Positions 17,617 through 26,159 of a stretch of 64,000 nt of DNA are shown in pieces (position 1 is the stretch's first letter; each line of letters opens with the position of its first letter). Origin of the DNA: Flavisphingopyxis soli. Lineage in GTDB: Bacteria; Pseudomonadota; Alphaproteobacteria; Sphingomonadales; Sphingomonadaceae. The translations under genes and the position numbers were made by a program. Where the stretch lies: positions 583,001-647,000 of the forward strand of contig NZ_VOPY01000001.1 of NCBI RefSeq assembly GCF_007995095.1, read 5' to 3'. The notes under the pieces were generated by a model. That model did no database searches. It worked only from the letters and a program-made list of their open reading frames with translations, and was not told the DNA's origin.

Positions 17617-18312
17617 ATGTCGCTGAAGGATCTCATAGCTGACGCATCGAAACTGGATGAAGGCGCTATTGAAAGTGTGATTGCTCCATTTGTCAAATAC
17701 GATCCTAGTGCAGAGCGAATTATATTCACTCCCAGCGGCGTCGCTTTGTCTCATGAGAATAAGGTTCTGGTTTATCTTACGGCAGTCGCAGGCTGGCCTT
17801 TCGTAAGCGATACACCTCCCGAACACCCAACCAAACCTGCTGACCTTGGGTCGGCCCTAGGTATCCCCGGTGGCTCACTTCGGCCAGTTCTCAAGAAATT
17901 GAAAGATTTGCATCTACTAGCAAACGATGCAGGTCATTATTCAATTCAGTCGGCGAATCTGACACATATTGAAGCTTATGTGAAAGGTGAGTCAAAGCCA
18001 TCTAAACGTAGACCTCCCGCCAAGCACACTTCGCGTTCGAATGCGAATTCAGATAAAACTAAGGTAAGATCGAAAAAGCAAAGAGGCGGGGGTTCAGCGT
18101 CCGATGCATTTGAGGACCTCGTTGGTCATGGTTTCTTCAAAAGCCCTAGGACACTTGCGAATCTAAAAAATAAGCTGGAAGACCGTGGGCTTATCTTCCC
18201 TCAAAGTGCTCTATCTGGACTCGTACTGAAAGCTGTGAGACAGAACGTGCTCAAGCGAGAAAAAATTGAATCAGACGGACGCAAAGTCTGGGCTTATTCA
18301 GATCATGAATGA
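17617..18312 (+). CDS. Island gene 2: two winged-helix-like domains joined by a basic linker
   Basis: 231 residues, preceded by TTGGAG. Residues about 45-125 (SHENKVLVYLTAVAG, then GSALGIPGGSLRPVLKKLKD) form a typical DNA-binding-like winged helix. Residues about 126-155 are a Lys/Arg/Ser-rich linker, and the C-terminal part (GFFKSPRTLANLKNKLEDRG, then LVLKAVRQNVLKREK) looks like a second winged helix. Low GC and unusual codons compared with the genome. Its last eight bases overlap the start of gene 3, so the two are probably translationally coupled. Function unknown; the architecture suggests binding nucleic acid or acting as an adaptor. Confidence 0.8.
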   Translation: MSLKDLIADASKLDEGAIESVIAPFVKYDPSAERIIFTPSGVALSHENKVLVYLTAVAGWPFVSDTPPEHPTKPADLGSALGIPGGSLRPVLKKLKDLHLLANDAGHYSIQSANLTHIEAYVKGESKPSKRRPPAKHTSRSNANSDKTKVRSKKQRGGGSASDAFEDLVGHGFFKSPRTLANLKNKLEDRGLIFPQSALSGLVLKAVRQNVLKREKIESDGRKVWAYSDHE

Positions 18313-19060
18313 CGCAACAATTATTGCCGAAACCCGATCAGATTTGATTGCTCATTTTCCCGAGAATGTTGTCGACGATATTCTTCAGACCTATATAAAC
18401 CTTCTTCAAAAGTTCCGACAAGGAAAACTGGATGACGGGTTGATGCAGGCGGGCAGATTCGTTGAGCATCTTTTGCGAGCTATCGACTTTAAGATAACCG
18501 GAAATTTGCCCAAAGAGATAAAATCGGTTGCAGCAAAAATACGCGAAGTCGAAAATGCAACAGCTCTACCGGAAAGCCTACGTCTTCTTATTCCGAAAGC
18601 TCTCTACGGGATGGCGTATAACATTCGCAGCAAACGAGATGCTGTACATGTAAAAGAAATTGATGCTCGGCCAATCGATCTGGCCATGTGTGTTGCTGCA
18701 GCAAGCTGGACTGTCGCGGAACTAATCCGTGAATTTCATATCAGTGATGCGCGCGATGTAGAGAGTCGGATGGCTGCGCTCAGCAGAACGAAAATTCCAC
18801 TTATTGAGTCGATCAATGGAGAGGTTTTCGTGTCCCGTAAGGTCAAGCCAAAAACCGAAATCCTACTTTTGCTCGCTCATAACGTTACAGCCGGACTTTC
18901 TCGTCGTGAACTGGGTGTTGCTGCTAAGTGCAGTCCAAGTTCTGTTACAACCTCTCTCCAAGCATTGATGGGCGAGCGTTTTGTGCATCAGTCCATAGAT
19001 GCGCGGTATCACATTACGTCAGAAGGCGAATCACACTTGTCAAAGATTCTCATCGTTTAA
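18305..19060 (+). CDS. Island gene 3: HEPN-like domain plus winged helix, candidate effector
   Basis: 251 residues, starting inside the end of gene 2 (8-base overlap). An all-helical N-terminal region, residues about 20-140, contains YNIRSKRDAVHV at 105-116 (Arg108, Arg111, His115), resembling the R-x4-6-H motif of HEPN ribonucleases and abortive-infection proteins, in a similar context (family members typically read NxRNKxGxxH). Residues about 180-245 (LLLLAHNVTAGLSRRELGVA, then SSVTTSLQALMGERFV and HITSEGESHL) form a winged helix. Assignment to HEPN is my inference; no catalytic activity is proven. A longer frame from 18266 exists but lies inside gene 2. Confidence 0.75.
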   Translation: MNDATIIAETRSDLIAHFPENVVDDILQTYINLLQKFRQGKLDDGLMQAGRFVEHLLRAIDFKITGNLPKEIKSVAAKIREVENATALPESLRLLIPKALYGMAYNIRSKRDAVHVKEIDARPIDLAMCVAAASWTVAELIREFHISDARDVESRMAALSRTKIPLIESINGEVFVSRKVKPKTEILLLLAHNVTAGLSRRELGVAAKCSPSSVTTSLQALMGERFVHQSIDARYHITSEGESHLSKILIV

Positions 19061-19063
19061 TCT

Positions 19064-20881
19064 CTACTCCTCCCCCATCCGCAACGCAGCGATAAACGCC
19101 TCCTGCGGGATGCTCACGCTCCCATACTCGCGCATCCGCGCCTTCCCCTTTTTCTGCTTGTCGAGCAGCTTCTTCTTGCGCGAGATATCGCCGCCATAGC
19201 ATTTCGCGGTGACGTCCTTGCGCATCGCGGCGATCGTTTCGCGCGCGATCACCTTGCCGCCGATCGCGGCCTGGATCGGGACCTTGAACAGGTGGCGCGG
19301 GATGAGGTCCTTCAGCCGCTCGCACATGTGCCGCCCGCGCGCCTCGGCGACGCCGCGGTGGACGATCATGCTCAGCGCGTCGACCGGCTCTGCATTGACC
19401 AGGATGTTCATCTTGACGAGGTCGCCCTCGCGCAGCCCGATCTGCTCGTAATCGAAGCTGGCATAGCCGCGGCTGATGCTCTTCAACCGGTCGTAGAAAT
19501 CGAACACCACCTCGTTGAGCGGTAACTCGTACGTCACCTGCGCGCGCCCGCCGACATAGGTCAGGTCCTTCTGCACCCCGCGCCGGTCCTGGCACAGCTT
19601 CAGGATACTGCCGAGATATTCGTCGGGGGTATAGATCACCGCCTTGATCCACGGCTCCTCGATGCTCGCGATGCGGCTCGGGTCGGGATAGTCGGCGGGG
19701 TTGTGCAGCATGATCTCGCGCGCGTCGTCGGTGCGCGATTTGTTGAGCTGGATGCGATAGACGACCGACGGCGCGGTCGTGATCAGGTCGAGATCATATT
19801 CGCGCGTCAGCCGCTCCTGGATGATCTCGAGGTGGAGCAGGCCCAGGAACCCGCAGCGAAAGCCGAAGCCCAGCGCCGCGCTCGTCTCCATCTCGAAACT
19901 GAAGCTCGCATCATTGAGCCGCAGCCGCGAAATGCTCTCGCGCAGTTTTTCAAAGTCCGCCGCATCGACCGGGAACATGCCGCAGAACACGACCGGCTGG
20001 ACCTGCTTGAAGCCCGGCAGCGCCTTGGCGGCGGGGCGAACGACGGTGGTGATCGTGTCGCCGACCGCGGTCTGCGCGACCTCCTTGATCTGTGCGGTGA
20101 TGAAACCGATCTCGCCGGGGCCGAGCTCGGGCAGCTGCTCGATCTTGGGCCGGAAGCAGCCGACGCGGTCGATCAAATGCTCGGTCCCCGCCTGCATGAA
20201 TTTGACGCGCAGGCCTTTTTTCAGGACCCCGTCGATCACGCGGACGAGGATCACGACGCCGAGATACGGGTCGTACCAGCTGTCGACCAGCATCGCCTTC
20301 AGCGGCGCGTCGCGGTCGCCCTTGGGCGGCGGGATCTTGGCGACGATCGCTTCCAGCGTTTCGGCGATGCCGATTCCCGACTTGGCGCTGGTCAGCACCG
20401 CCTCGGACGCATCGATGCCGATGATGTCCTCGATCTCGGTCCGCACGCGCTCGGGGTCGGCGGCGGGCAGGTCGATCTTGTTGATCACCGGGACGATCTC
20501 GTGGTCGTGCTCGATCGACTGGTAGACATTGGCGAGCGTCTGCGCCTCGACCCCCTGCGCCGCGTCGACGACCAGCAGCGCGCCCTCGCACGCGGCCAGG
20601 CTGCGGCTGACCTCATAGGCGAAATCGACATGGCCCGGCGTGTCCATCAGGTTGAGCTCGTACGTCTCGCCGTTGTTCGCGACATAATTGAGGCGCACCG
20701 TCTGCGCCTTGATCGTGATCCCGCGCTCCTGCTCGATCTCCATGTTGTCGAGCACCTGGCTCGTCATCTCGCGCTCGGTCAGCCCGCCGGTCTGCTGGAT
20801 CAGCCGGTCTGCGAGCGTGCTCTTCCCATGGTCGATATGCGCGATGATGGAAAAATTGCGGATGTGGCTAAGGTCGGTCAT
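19064..20881 (-). CDS. lepA: Elongation factor 4 (LepA)
   Basis: 605 residues, usual length. Ribosomal translocase-like GTPase that back-translocates or rescues stalled ribosomes. The G1 loop is [21 protein letters not shown]2/G3 include [13 protein letters not shown] and [15 protein letters not shown], and G4 is NKIDLPAA. The specific C-terminal domain is present ([20 protein letters not shown]; given here as a landmark). It directly abuts the right edge of the AT-rich island, only three bases from the stop of island gene 3, convergent with it. Confidence 0.97.
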   Translation of the reverse strand: MTDLSHIRNFSIIAHIDHGKSTLADRLIQQTGGLTEREMTSQVLDNMEIEQERGITIKAQTVRLNYVANNGETYELNLMDTPGHVDFAYEVSRSLAACEGALLVVDAAQGVEAQTLANVYQSIEHDHEIVPVINKIDLPAADPERVRTEIEDIIGIDASEAVLTSAKSGIGIAETLEAIVAKIPPPKGDRDAPLKAMLVDSWYDPYLGVVILVRVIDGVLKKGLRVKFMQAGTEHLIDRVGCFRPKIEQLPELGPGEIGFITAQIKEVAQTAVGDTITTVVRPAAKALPGFKQVQPVVFCGMFPVDAADFEKLRESISRLRLNDASFSFEMETSAALGFGFRCGFLGLLHLEIIQERLTREYDLDLITTAPSVVYRIQLNKSRTDDAREIMLHNPADYPDPSRIASIEEPWIKAVIYTPDEYLGSILKLCQDRRGVQKDLTYVGGRAQVTYELPLNEVVFDFYDRLKSISRGYASFDYEQIGLREGDLVKMNILVNAEPVDALSMIVHRGVAEARGRHMCERLKDLIPRHLFKVPIQAAIGGKVIARETIAAMRKDVTAKCYGGDISRKKKLLDKQKKGKARMREYGSVSIPQEAFIAALRMGEE

Positions 20882-20905
20882 TGGACGATCTGGGTACTTT
20901 TCTGG

Positions 20906-20971
20906 CCGCTCACCCTGAGCCTGTCGAAGGGGCGGCGCGCGCCTGGGCTTCGACAGGCTCAGCCTGAGCGG
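20906..20971. repeat. Intergenic palindromic repeat (REP-like)
   Basis: Arms of 24 bases: CCGCTCACCCTGAGCCTGTC followed by GAAG (20906-20929), and CTTCGACAGGCTCAGCCTGA followed by GCGG (20948-20971), around an 18-base GC-rich centre. The core CCCTGAGCCTGTCGAAG is a very common dispersed repeat in sphingomonad genomes. It lies between lepA and crtB, upstream of lepA and downstream of crtB. Confidence 0.85.
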
Positions 20972-21012
20972 GTTGAGGTCAGTGCGCGCTTAGCAGGGGT
21001 GGCGGGGACGCA

Positions 21013-21960
21013 CTAGTGCCTAGGCCGCGTCCACAGCTTCGATCGGTCGCGCATCCCGTCGCGGGCGAGCGCGCGCGGCGTCGCCGCCTCGTACCCCGCG
21101 CGCGCGACCCAGCCGATCTTGGCGAGCTTGCTCGTCGTCACGCGATGGTCCCAGGCATGGTCGCCGCGCTTGCGCACCGCACGCGCGATGTCGCCGTAAA
21201 TCCCCGTCGCCGCGAGCACCGCCCAGCGCGCCCGAAAGGGCAGGCGTGCCGCGCCGATGCGCGCGCTGGCGGCGTACTCCTCGGCATATTCGGCGAGCCA
21301 CCCGGCCATCACCGACAGGCGGTCGCGATATTGCGGTTTCATGTGCTCGCCCGGCGGAATGTCCATTTCGACGAGCCATTCGAGCGGCAGATAGCAGCGG
21401 TCGGCGGCGGCATCTTCCTCGATATCGCGCGCGATGTTGGCGAGCTGGAAGGCGATGCCGAGGTCGCTCGCCCGGTCGAGCGTGTCGGTATCGTCGGGGC
21501 GCACGCCCATGATGATCGCCATCATGCAGCCGATCGCGCCGGCGACGTGGTAGCAGTATTTGAGCAAATCGGCCTCGCTGCGCGGGCGCCAGTCCTGCGC
21601 ATCGAGTGCAAACCCTTCGATGACGTCGTCGGCATAGGCGCGCGGGATGCGGCAGTTGGCGGCGACCGCGGCGATCGCGCGGAACGGCAGCGCATCGACG
21701 CGCTGCCCGGCAAAGGCGCGGTGCGTCTGCCCGCGGATCTCGGCGACGCGGTCCTTGGGGTCGGGCACGTGGCTCATCGCGCCGCCCATGTCCTGCCCGT
21801 CGACCAGGTCGTCGCACGCCCGCGCCCAGGCATAGAGCAAATGCGCGTGGCTGCGCATCGGGTCGGAGAACAGCTGGCTCGCCAGCGCGAACGATTTCGA
21901 CCCCTTGGCGATGACCTCGCGCACTTCGGAAAACAATACGGGGTCGGTGTCGGGACTCAT
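21013..21960 (-). CDS. crtB: Phytoene synthase
   Basis: 315 residues. Condenses two geranylgeranyl diphosphates to phytoene, the first committed step of carotenoid synthesis. The two Asp-rich Mg/diphosphate motifs are visible: ARACDDLVDGQ near residue 50 and ANIARDIEEDAAADRCYLPL near residue 180. The N-terminal SKSFALASQLFSDPMR is also typical. It is the last gene of the crtY-crtI-LOG-crtB set on this strand, separated from the LOG gene by a 157-bp gap containing a large palindrome. Confidence 0.96.
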   Translation of the reverse strand: MSPDTDPVLFSEVREVIAKGSKSFALASQLFSDPMRSHAHLLYAWARACDDLVDGQDMGGAMSHVPDPKDRVAEIRGQTHRAFAGQRVDALPFRAIAAVAANCRIPRAYADDVIEGFALDAQDWRPRSEADLLKYCYHVAGAIGCMMAIIMGVRPDDTDTLDRASDLGIAFQLANIARDIEEDAAADRCYLPLEWLVEMDIPPGEHMKPQYRDRLSVMAGWLAEYAEEYAASARIGAARLPFRARWAVLAATGIYGDIARAVRKRGDHAWDHRVTTSKLAKIGWVARAGYEAATPRALARDGMRDRSKLWTRPRH

Positions 21961-21986
21961 GAGTCCTTCTCCGCCTTACGGCGGAG

Positions 21987-22070
21987 GCGGCACCGGCCCG
22001 CTCCCCCTCCCGGCCACCCAACGGAATTGTACGCTATGGGTGGCCGGGAGGGGGAGCGGGCTGGTGCCGC
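21987..22070. repeat. 34-bp-arm palindromic element within the carotenoid operon
   Basis: The left arm (21987-22020) and right arm (22037-22070) are complementary at 33 of 34 positions around a 16-base loop; the arms contain GCTCCCCCTCCCGGCCACCC and its complement. A smaller hairpin (TCCGCC-TTAC-GGCGGA, 21970-21985) adjoins. It sits between the LOG gene and crtB and would form a very stable RNA hairpin in a common transcript, so it could reduce crtB expression relative to upstream genes. Confidence 0.85.
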
Positions 22071-22117
22071 GCATAGGGCTTGGCTTTGCCAAGCCCGGCT
22101 CAATGCAAAGGTCGCGC

Positions 22118-22708
22118 TCACAACTGGTCGGCCGTCATCCGGAAGATCGTCTGGTGCGGCGTATAGTCGCCCATCTTCGCCAGCAGCGCGTCGATCTCGT
22201 CGGCGACGACCATGATCTCGGCGTGCTGCGGCCGGATGAAGCCCGTTGATATCATCGTATCGCGAAACGCGACGAGTCCGTCGTAGAAGCCTGCGACGTT
22301 GAGCAGGCCGACGGGCTTTTCGTGATAGCCCAGCTGCGCCCAGCTGATCGCCTCCCACAGTTCGTCCATCGTCCCGACGCCGCCGGGCAGGGTGACGAAG
22401 CCGTCGGAAAGATCGGTGAACATGCGCTTGCGCTCGTGCATGTCCTTGACGGTGTGGAGCTCGGTGCAACCGCAATGCGCGACCTCGGCATGGACCAAAG
22501 CCTCGGGGATCACGCCGATCACCTCGCCGCCGGCTTCCAATGCCGCATCGGCGACCGCACCCATCAGGCCGAGCCGCCCGCCGCCATAGACGACGCCGAT
22601 GCCACGCTCGGCCAGCACCCGCCCGACCGCGCGCGCGTTTTCGATATAGGCGGTGTCCTCGGGCGAGGCCGACCCGCAATAGACCGCGAGGCGTTTCATC
22701 GTCGTCAC
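22118..22708 (-). CDS. LOG-family protein (cytokinin riboside 5'-monophosphate phosphoribohydrolase-like)
   Basis: 196 residues. Rossmann-like fold with the family signature LPGGVGTMDELWEA and the upstream VVYGGGRLGLMG; RKRMFTDLSDG carries the conserved basic residue. Enzymes of this family cleave nucleoside monophosphates to base and ribose phosphate, releasing free cytokinins in plants and plant-associated bacteria; many bacterial members act on purine nucleotides. The gene overlaps the crtI stop by four bases (ATGA), so it lies inside the carotenoid operon although it has no known part in pigment synthesis. Confidence 0.92.
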   Translation of the reverse strand: MTTMKRLAVYCGSASPEDTAYIENARAVGRVLAERGIGVVYGGGRLGLMGAVADAALEAGGEVIGVIPEALVHAEVAHCGCTELHTVKDMHERKRMFTDLSDGFVTLPGGVGTMDELWEAISWAQLGYHEKPVGLLNVAGFYDGLVAFRDTMISTGFIRPQHAEIMVVADEIDALLAKMGDYTPHQTIFRMTADQL

Positions 22709-24195
22709 TTCAAATCCTCCAGCATCAATCGCGCGGTTGCCTTGGCGCTGCCGACGACGCCGGGAATGCCGGCGCCCGGATGCGTGCCCGCGCCGACGAA
22801 GTAAAGGTTGCGAAGCACATCGTCGCGATTGTGGACCCGGAAATAGGCGCTCTGCGTCAGCGTCGGCTCGAGGCTGAACGCGCTGCCGAGATGTGCATTG
22901 AGATCGACCGAGAAATCCTTCGGGCTGTAGCTGAACTTGGTGACGATCCGATCGTGCAGGTCGGGGATCAGCCGCGCCGCGATCTCGTCGAGGATGCGTT
23001 TCTCGAGTTTCGGTCCTTCGACCTCCCAGTCGATATCGAGCTGGCCGAGATGCGCGACCGGCGCGAGCGCGTAAAATGTCGAATGTCCCGGCGGCGCCAT
23101 GCTCGGGTCGGTCACCGTCGGATGGTGGAGGTAGAGCGAGAAGTCGTCGGGCAATATGCCCTTGCGATAGATGTCGTTGAGCAGGCCTTCGTAGCGCGGC
23201 CCGAACAGGATCATGTGGTGCGGGATCTCGGGAAATTCCCCCTTCACGCCGAAATGGACGACGAACAGCGACGGCGAATAGGATTTGCGCATCAAGGCCT
23301 TGGCCGCCTTCTTGCCGCGCGCCGACTTGCCCAGCAGGTCACGATAGCTGTGAACGATATCGCCGTTCGACACGACCGCATCGACGTCGATCCGCCAGCG
23401 GCTCTTGCACAATACCCCGGTTGCTCGCGCGCCGTCGGTCTCGATTTCCCAGACCGGATCGCCGACCCGCATGCGGCCGCCGATCCGCTCGAACTGCGTC
23501 ACCATTGCGGCGATCAGCCGGTTGGTCCCGCCGCGCGCAAACCACACGCCGCCGTCCTTTTCGAGCTTGTGGATCAGTGCATAGATCGCGCTCGTCGTCA
23601 TCGGGTTGCCGCCGACGAGCAGCGTGTGAAAGCTCAGCGCCTGGCGCAATCGCTCGTCGGTCACATAGCTCGACACGATCGAATAGACCGATCGCCACGC
23701 CTGGTATTTCATCAACTTGGGCGCAGCGGCAATCATCGACTTGAAATCGAGAAAGGCGACGTGACCGAGCTTCTCATAGCCCTCTTCATAGACCCCGGCC
23801 GAATAGGTCAGGAATTTCTCGTATCCCGCGACATCGTCGGGGTTGAGCTTGGCGATCTCGGCCAGCAGCTGCGGCTCGTCGTTCGAATAATCGAAGTTGG
23901 TCCCGTCGGGCCAGTTGAGCCGATAGAACGGCATGACCGGCATCAGCTCGATATCGTCGGCGATGTCGTGCCCGCTCAGCGCCCACAGTTCGGCCAGGCA
24001 CGGCGGGTCGGTGATGACCGTCGGTCCGGCATCGAACACGAAACCGTCACGTTCCCAGAAATAGGCGCGCCCGCCCGGCCGGTCGCGCGCTTCGATCACG
24101 GTGACATCGTGCCCCGCCGCCTGCAGCCGGATCGCGAGCGCCAGCCCGCCGAAACCCGCGCCGATGACCGCCACGGTCTTGCCTGTTTTGCTCAC
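22705..24195 (-). CDS. crtI: Phytoene desaturase
   Basis: 496 residues. FAD-dependent desaturase converting phytoene to lycopene. The N-terminal dinucleotide site VAVIGAGFGGLALAIRLQAA is followed by RPGGRAYFWERDGFVFDAGP; the C-terminal bacterial carotenoid-desaturase signature is FVGAGTHPGAGIPGVVGSAK. The start overlaps the crtY stop by four bases and its stop overlaps the LOG gene start by four, indicating one transcript. Membrane-associated; supplies lycopene to CrtY. Confidence 0.97.
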   Translation of the reverse strand: MSKTGKTVAVIGAGFGGLALAIRLQAAGHDVTVIEARDRPGGRAYFWERDGFVFDAGPTVITDPPCLAELWALSGHDIADDIELMPVMPFYRLNWPDGTNFDYSNDEPQLLAEIAKLNPDDVAGYEKFLTYSAGVYEEGYEKLGHVAFLDFKSMIAAAPKLMKYQAWRSVYSIVSSYVTDERLRQALSFHTLLVGGNPMTTSAIYALIHKLEKDGGVWFARGGTNRLIAAMVTQFERIGGRMRVGDPVWEIETDGARATGVLCKSRWRIDVDAVVSNGDIVHSYRDLLGKSARGKKAAKALMRKSYSPSLFVVHFGVKGEFPEIPHHMILFGPRYEGLLNDIYRKGILPDDFSLYLHHPTVTDPSMAPPGHSTFYALAPVAHLGQLDIDWEVEGPKLEKRILDEIAARLIPDLHDRIVTKFSYSPKDFSVDLNAHLGSAFSLEPTLTQSAYFRVHNRDDVLRNLYFVGAGTHPGAGIPGVVGSAKATARLMLEDLK

Positions 24196-25358
24196 GCACG
24201 TTTTCCGATCATTGCCTGGAGAGCCTTACCTATGGCTACGGGCGGCTTGCCCGACAAGATGCGCAGCTTGTCGAAAAGAGTCGACTGGCCGGCATAGAAG
24301 CGGCCGATCAGCGCTTCGGGCAGGCGGTAGAAGCGCTCGAGCAGGCGATAGCGTTCGTCCGGTTCGGCGGCGCGGAACAGCATTCGCGCGAGCAGGCGGT
24401 AAAAACTGTTGGCGCGCCAGCGTGCCTTGGCATAGTCGCGCGTCCAGCGGTGCAGGTCGGGAATGCCTCCGTTTGGCGCCCACGCCTCGCCCAGCGCGAG
24501 GGCAAAGCGCGCCGCCTCGGGCAGCGAATAGCTCGTCATCGGGTGGAACAGCCCGGCGCGCACGCCGCCCTTGGCGATGTCGGTCCCGCCGCTTTGCCAA
24601 TAGGCGGCGAAATCGCCCGACATCACCACCGGCAGCACGCCGCTTTCCTCGTGCGTGACGCTCGCCCCCTGCCAGCCGCGGCTTTCGGCATAGGCGGCGA
24701 TCCGTGTGCCCAGCGCGTCGCTGTCGAGCGCGGGCGTGTCGCTGTAATAGGTGTCCTCGACGAAAATCTCGCGGGAATCGAGCGGCAGGACATAGACGAA
24801 ACGATAGCCGTCGATCTGCGCGACGCTGGCATCCATGATCGTCGGTCGTTCGACGCCGTGCTTGTGCTCGAGGCTCAGGACGCGCCCGACGAATTTCTGC
24901 CAGCCCAGGTCGAGATGGACGAGGTTGCCCGCGCCGCGGCAATCGAGCACCGGCCCGTACACGCGCGTGTCATCGGCCAGCCTGACCGATCCCGGCGTGA
25001 TCGTGCCCACCGGTGTGTGCATCAATATCGCGTCGTCGCCCAGCCGGGCGCGCAGGACGCGCTCGAAATGCCAGCTCGGGATCGATGCATAGGGGCCTTC
25101 GAGCCGCCGCTGATAGGCGGGAAAGACGACCTCGTTGCCCGCCCAGCGATGCGCGATCAGCGGCGCGACGAGATTGTGTCCCGCAGCATCGAGGTCGCTG
25201 GCGAAGAAAGACCAGATATGGTTGCCGCCCAGCGTGCCGCTCGCTTCGACCAGCAGCAGGCGGATATCGGGGCGCGCGCGTTTGAGCGCCAGCGCCGCCA
25301 GCCCCCCCGCCAGCCCCCCGCCGACAATGATGATGTCGTAACTGTCCTCGCTCGTCAT
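24192..25358 (-). CDS. crtY: Lycopene beta-cyclase
   Basis: 388 residues from the ATG at 25358. Cyclises both ends of lycopene to beta-carotene. Shows the N-terminal nucleotide-binding pattern DIIIVGGGLAGGLAALALK and the CrtY-type segments GGNHIWSFFASDL and VLPLDSREIFVEDTYY. A longer frame upstream to 26009 is antisense to the hydroxylase gene and is ignored. First gene of the operon; the promoter is probably in the 66-bp gap shared with the divergent hydroxylase gene. Confidence 0.96.
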   Translation of the reverse strand: MTSEDSYDIIIVGGGLAGGLAALALKRARPDIRLLLVEASGTLGGNHIWSFFASDLDAAGHNLVAPLIAHRWAGNEVVFPAYQRRLEGPYASIPSWHFERVLRARLGDDAILMHTPVGTITPGSVRLADDTRVYGPVLDCRGAGNLVHLDLGWQKFVGRVLSLEHKHGVERPTIMDASVAQIDGYRFVYVLPLDSREIFVEDTYYSDTPALDSDALGTRIAAYAESRGWQGASVTHEESGVLPVVMSGDFAAYWQSGGTDIAKGGVRAGLFHPMTSYSLPEAARFALALGEAWAPNGGIPDLHRWTRDYAKARWRANSFYRLLARMLFRAAEPDERYRLLERFYRLPEALIGRFYAGQSTLFDKLRILSGKPPVAIGKALQAMIGKRA

Positions 25359-25424
25359 GCGTGCTGACCTAGCGGGCGCGACTTGCCGCTTCAATCGCCG
25401 TTGCGAATGGCGTAGGCCACCGCG

Positions 25425-26159
25425 ATGTCGACCAGCCTTGCCATCCTGCTCTCCGCGCTCGCGATGTCGGCCATTGTCGGGCTGCGCTATCTCGCGGTCA
25501 GTGGCGGCTTTGCGCTCGCCACGCGGCTGAGGTCGCGCGGCCTGTATCGCGGGCTCGATCGCCAGATCGCGCGCGAAATCGGCTGGAGCCTCGCCAGCGC
25601 GGCGATCTACGGCATCCCCGCCGGGATCGTTGCCTGGGGCTGGGCGGAGCACGGCTGGACGCGCGTCTATAGCGACGTCGGCGCCTATCCGATCTGGTGG
25701 CTGCCGGCCTCGGTGCTCGCCTATCTGTTCGCGCACGACACGTGGTTCTACTGGACGCACCGGCTGATGCACCGCCCGCGCTGGTTTCGCGCGATGCACG
25801 CGGTCCACCACGCCAGCCGCCCGCCGACCGCCTGGGCGGCGATGAGCTTCCACCCGCTCGAAGCGCTGACCGGCGCGCTCGTCATTCCGGCCCTGGTCTT
25901 TATCGTGCCGATCCATGTCGGCGCATTGTTCGTCGTCCTGACGATCATGACGGTGATGGGCGTGACCAATCACATGGGCTGGGAGATGTTTCCGCGCGGT
26001 CTGGTTCATGGGCGGTTAGGACGATGGCTGATAACCGCGAGCCATCACCAGCGGCATCATGATCGCTACGCTTGCAATTACGGCCTCTATTTTCGCGTCT
26101 GGGATCGCCTGTGCGGCACCGACGGGGGCATTGGCGGCTTCACGGGGAACAACCGATGA
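25425..26159 (+). CDS. Fatty acid hydroxylase/sterol desaturase superfamily protein, probable carotenoid hydroxylase
   Basis: 244 residues, polytopic membrane protein. The three His clusters of the di-iron superfamily are present: HDTWFYWTHRLMH, HAVHHASRPP and ASHHQRHHDRY. It is longer than typical CrtZ beta-carotene 3-hydroxylases (about 160-175 residues) and looks more like the sterol desaturase branch. Divergent from crtY with a 66-bp gap, so action on a carotenoid (for example ring hydroxylation) is likely by context but not shown. The stop overlaps the next gene start (ATGA). Confidence 0.85.
   Translation: MSTSLAILLSALAMSAIVGLRYLAVSGGFALATRLRSRGLYRGLDRQIAREIGWSLASAAIYGIPAGIVAWGWAEHGWTRVYSDVGAYPIWWLPASVLAYLFAHDTWFYWTHRLMHRPRWFRAMHAVHHASRPPTAWAAMSFHPLEALTGALVIPALVFIVPIHVGALFVVLTIMTVMGVTNHMGWEMFPRGLVHGRLGRWLITASHHQRHHDRYACNYGLYFRVWDRLCGTDGGIGGFTGNNR

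Noticed and set aside
16857-19061. Prophage or integrative element
   Set aside because: No integrase, recombinase, capsid or direct repeat is visible; only three genes are present.
22540-24297. 585-codon open frame antisense to crtI
   Set aside because: Shadow frame of a well-supported gene on the other strand.
25359-26009. N-terminal extension of crtY
   Set aside because: It is antisense to the hydroxylase gene; the canonical GGGLAGG start of CrtY lies at 25358.
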